A DNA stretch of 64,000 nucleotides, taken from assembly GCF_042646065.1 (NCBI RefSeq), contig NZ_JBHRTA010000038.1, forward strand, positions 124,001-188,000, given 5' to 3'. The position numbers and the translations under genes were made by a program. The stretch's first letter is position 1. The number at the start of each line of letters is the position of its first letter. The stretch comes from Parapedobacter deserti (GTDB lineage Bacteria; Bacteroidota; Bacteroidia; Sphingobacteriales; Sphingobacteriaceae). Positions 61,552 through 64,000 of this stretch are shown one piece after another. The notes under the pieces were generated by a model, which ran no database searches, was not told the DNA's origin, and saw only the letters and a program-made list of their open reading frames with translations.

Positions 61552-64000
61552 ATGAACCAAACTCAATTTATGAAGCAATCAAGACAAATCGGCATTTTAT
61601 TATGTTTGTGGTTTTGCGCCTTGATCGCCATACCTGTGTACGGACAAATGCAGGTTTCAGGAAAGGTGACAAACCGTCATGGGGAACCGCTGCCTGGCGT
61701 AAGTGTGCTTGTACAAGGTACTGACGATGGCGTAACCACAGACACTGACGGGGTGTTTCGGCTGAATGACGTGCCGCCCCAGGGTACGTTGGTATTCCGC
61801 TATGTAGGGTACCGCAGTCAAGAGCAGTCAGTCGATGGTCGAACCACCGTCAATGTGCAATTGGAAGAAGATGCCGCTACGTTGGAGGAAGTGGTGGTTG
61901 TCGGCTACGGCACGCAGAAGAAGGCTACGTTGACCGGAGCCATTTCCACGATGGACGGTGAGCAGCTTGTACAGTCGCCCGTGGCCAACATCAGCAATTC
62001 GCTGATCGGCCGACTGCCGGGTCTGGTGGCTCTGCAACCTAGCGGTGAGCCCGGATACGATCAATCGAGGCTGAAAATCAGAGGTATTGGTACATTGAAT
62101 GAAGGCGCCGAGTCAGACCCATTGGTGCTGGTGGATGGCGTTCCACGTAATTTCAACGAGATTGATCCCAACGAAATCGCAAACATCAGTATCCTAAAGG
62201 ATGCTTCGGCCACTGCGGTGTTTGGCGTGCGTGGTGCCAACGGCGTGATCCTCATCACCACCAAATCTGGTAGGTCCGGCAAGTCCCAGATCAGTTATAC
62301 AGCCAACGTGGGATTGCAAGCTCCAAACAGCCTTCCCGAAATGCTTAACAGTTATGAGTATGCAACGCTACACAACGAGGCCGAACGCAACATGGGGCGT
62401 CAGCAACTGTTCTTCTCCGAAGCTGATCTAGAGGCATACCGGACCGGATCGGATCCGATATTCAGGCCAAGCACAAACTGGTACGGCATGATCATCAGGG
62501 ACGTATCGACCCAACAGCAACACAACTTCAACATCAACGGCGGTTCGCAGCATACCCGCTATTTTGTATCAGCTGGCTATTTCGCACAAAACGGTGCCTA
62601 TAATGTGAATCAAGTTCAGCGCGAGTTTTCCGCCAATCCCAAGTACCAACGATACAATTTCCGGTCGAATTTCGACATGGATTTCAACGATAATTTTTCG
62701 GCGTCGCTCAAACTGGCCGGACAGGTGGCCGACATGAACTATCCCGGCCAAAGCGCGGGCGAAATTTTCTTCCGCATGTTGCGGGCGAATCCCCTGATGA
62801 ATCCCGGCATCGTAGACGGACGCATCATCGACAATGTGGAAGGATTGCCAGCCAACATCAACAATCCGCTGAGCTTCATCACCTCCAGTGGCTTCCAACG
62901 GAATTTCAACAGCACGTTCAATGCCAACATCGGGCTGAGCCATAAGCTGGGTTTCATCACCGAGGGCCTTTCGGCCAGGGGGATGCTGGCGTATGACCAC
63001 TATTACCAGCACTCGGTGCGACGCAACAAATGGACCGTCACCTACAACATCGTGCGGAACCCCGATAACCCCAATGAGCCGGTATTCATCCGCAACGGCG
63101 AAGACACGCCCTTCTCATTCAGCGAAGGCTATGGGCGGAACCGAAAGATATATACCGAACTGGCCCTAGATTATGCCCGTACTTTCGGCGACCATAGCGT
63201 CACGGGGCTGTTGCTGTATATGCAGGAAAAGGCGCACAATCCGACTTTTGCCTACGCTGTTCCCATGGGCTACGTCGGCACGGTGGCTCGGGCTACATAC
63301 GGCTATGCCGGGCGTTACCTGGCCGAATTCAACATGGGCTACAACGGCTCCGAAAACTTCCCTGAGGACAAACGCTATGGCTTCTTCCCCTCGTTTTCCC
63401 TGGGTTGGGTGGTCACCGAAGAGCCGTTCATGCCCAAGGATGGTTTTATCAGCTTCCTGAAAATCAGGGGTTCCTACGGTGAGGTGGGTAATGACAAGAT
63501 CGGCGGCGAGCGGTTCCTCTATTTGCCGGATGTGTTCAACTACGGCGGTGGCTATAATTTCGGCGACGTCAATTCCGGCAACCTGCAATGGTATGGGGGC
63601 TCTCAGGAAGGGAAAGTGGGCAACCCCAACGTGACCTGGGAACGGGCGCGGAAAAGCAACATCGGCCTGGAATTGAATATGTTCGACGACATGTTCAGCG
63701 TCGTCGGCGATGTCTTCCACGAGCGGCGCGACAACATCCTGTCTTACCTGGGCACCGTACCCGACCTCGTACAGGCCCCGTTGCCCCCGGCCAACATCAG
63801 TTCCGTCGAAAACCGCGGATTTGAGGTGGAAGTCAATTTCCGTCACCATATCAACAGCTTAAACTACTGGGTGAAAGCTAATTATACCTACGCCAAGAAC
63901 GAGATTCTCTTCATGGATGAGCCACTGCGGCCTTTCGACTACCTGCAGCGCACCGGCCGGCCGGTCGGCCAGTTCTTCGGCCTCACCAGCGACGGCATCT
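61552..64000 (+). CDS. SusC/RagA family TonB-linked receptor (SusC4), 3' end outside window
   Basis: An open frame from ATG 61552 (ATG 61570 is an equally possible start) runs to the window end without a stop, giving at least 816 residues. The signal peptide ends I-P-V-Y-G-Q. A carboxypeptidase-regulatory-like domain (V-S-G-K-V-T-N-R-H-G-E-P-L-P-G-V-S-V), the E-E-V-V-V-V-G-Y-G-T-Q box, the plug and the SusC signature I-L-K-D-A-S-A-T-A-V-F-G-V-R are present, and barrel sequence continues to the edge. There is no STN domain, so regulation by the HTCS 140 nt upstream is expected. It should be followed by a SusD gene beyond the window. Likely substrate is an arabinose-containing oligosaccharide, inferred from neighbours. 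Confidence 0.95.
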   Translation, partial: MNQTQFMKQSRQIGILLCLWFCALIAIPVYGQMQVSGKVTNRHGEPLPGVSVLVQGTDDGVTTDTDGVFRLNDVPPQGTLVFRYVGYRSQEQSVDGRTTVNVQLEEDAATLEEVVVVGYGTQKKATLTGAISTMDGEQLVQSPVANISNSLIGRLPGLVALQPSGEPGYDQSRLKIRGIGTLNEGAESDPLVLVDGVPRNFNEIDPNEIANISILKDASATAVFGVRGANGVILITTKSGRSGKSQISYTANVGLQAPNSLPEMLNSYEYATLHNEAERNMGRQQLFFSEADLEAYRTGSDPIFRPSTNWYGMIIRDVSTQQQHNFNINGGSQHTRYFVSAGYFAQNGAYNVNQVQREFSANPKYQRYNFRSNFDMDFNDNFSASLKLAGQVADMNYPGQSAGEIFFRMLRANPLMNPGIVDGRIIDNVEGLPANINNPLSFITSSGFQRNFNSTFNANIGLSHKLGFITEGLSARGMLAYDHYYQHSVRRNKWTVTYNIVRNPDNPNEPVFIRNGEDTPFSFSEGYGRNRKIYTELALDYARTFGDHSVTGLLLYMQEKAHNPTFAYAVPMGYVGTVARATYGYAGRYLAEFNMGYNGSENFPEDKRYGFFPSFSLGWVVTEEPFMPKDGFISFLKIRGSYGEVGNDKIGGERFLYLPDVFNYGGGYNFGDVNSGNLQWYGGSQEGKVGNPNVTWERARKSNIGLELNMFDDMFSVVGDVFHERRDNILSYLGTVPDLVQAPLPPANISSVENRGFEVEVNFRHHINSLNYWVKANYTYAKNEILFMDEPLRPFDYLQRTGRPVGQFFGLTSDGI

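Noticed and set aside
61455..61724. An 89-codon plus-strand ORF upstream of and overlapping the SusC4 start
   Set aside because: It is out of frame with SusC4, has no signal peptide or family motif, and covers the region where the SusC4 signal peptide and regulatory-like domain are clearly encoded in another frame.
1..64000. CRISPR arrays, insertion sequences, integrases, tRNA or rRNA genes
   Set aside because: No repeat-spacer pattern, transposase or recombinase motif, or structural RNA was recognised on either strand by reading; an automated scan would be needed to exclude a short tRNA completely.

Overview
The window is a piece of a Bacteroidota chromosome. The evidence is four SusC-type TonB receptors with SusD lipoproteins, a hybrid two-component sensor (HTCS), an ECF sigma/FecR pair, DUF4843 and PKD-like lipoproteins, -7 boxes of the TAnnTTTG type, and almost no Shine-Dalgarno signal. 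The moderate GC content and the gene set suit Sphingobacteriaceae (Parapedobacter, Olivibacter or Pedobacter relatives), but that placement is inference. I saw no rRNA, tRNA, CRISPR array, transposase or phage gene.

Layout. (1) 1-4.7 kb: the 3' part of an S9 (DPP IV-like) peptidase, convergent with a large outer-membrane beta-barrel protein. (2) 4.9-11.7 kb: a SusC/SusD operon with a fasciclin-domain lipoprotein and a DUF5007-like lipoprotein. (3) 11.9-13.7 kb: an orphan hybrid histidine kinase on the minus strand. (4) 13.8-18.6 kb: a second SusC/SusD pair, with the same promoter layout as the first. (5) 18.7-29.4 kb: a classical TonB receptor, an AraC regulator, and a divergent MFS / sugar epimerase / Gfo-Idh-MocA operon. 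A strong terminator follows, then a 1171-residue ThuA-propeller-HEAT-LamG-azurin lipoprotein; together these look like a sugar-oxidation locus. (6) 29.5-42.8 kb, minus strand: sigma, FecR, STN-type SusC, SusD, DUF4843, PKD-like protein and a TlpA-like thioredoxin, then a separately transcribed DUF5695-like predicted carbohydrate-active protein. (7) 43.0-44.8 kb: a lipoprotein aldose 1-epimerase and a six-helix potassium channel. (8) 44.8-52.4 kb, minus strand: the L-arabinose catabolic operon araB-araD-araA, an SSS symporter, an exported TIM-barrel protein and, at its head, a Nudix-type AraR-like regulator. (9) 52.7-57.2 kb: three arabinoside-processing genes, two of them structurally abnormal. 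(10) 57.3-64 kb: an HTCS regulator and the 5' part of a fourth SusC.

How they work together. In the right half, SusC and its partners would import arabino-oligosaccharides, exported GH51 enzymes would release arabinose, the SSS symporter would carry it inward, and AraA/AraB/AraD would convert it to D-xylulose 5-phosphate. The Nudix regulator (cytoplasmic sugar) and the HTCS (periplasmic oligosaccharide) would provide two levels of control.

Most unusual points. The second GH51 gene (55232-57211) is an in-frame chimera: a GH51 catalytic module runs directly into the C-terminal ~133 residues of a SusD protein. About 3.4 kb upstream, the GH97-related gene (52737-53651) keeps the N- and C-terminal GH97 beta domains but has lost the whole catalytic barrel in frame. 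The left half holds an azurin-type copper domain (His1086, Cys1154, His1159, Met1163) fused to a ThuA/sugar-dehydrogenase-like lipoprotein that lacks the usual CxxCH heme motif.
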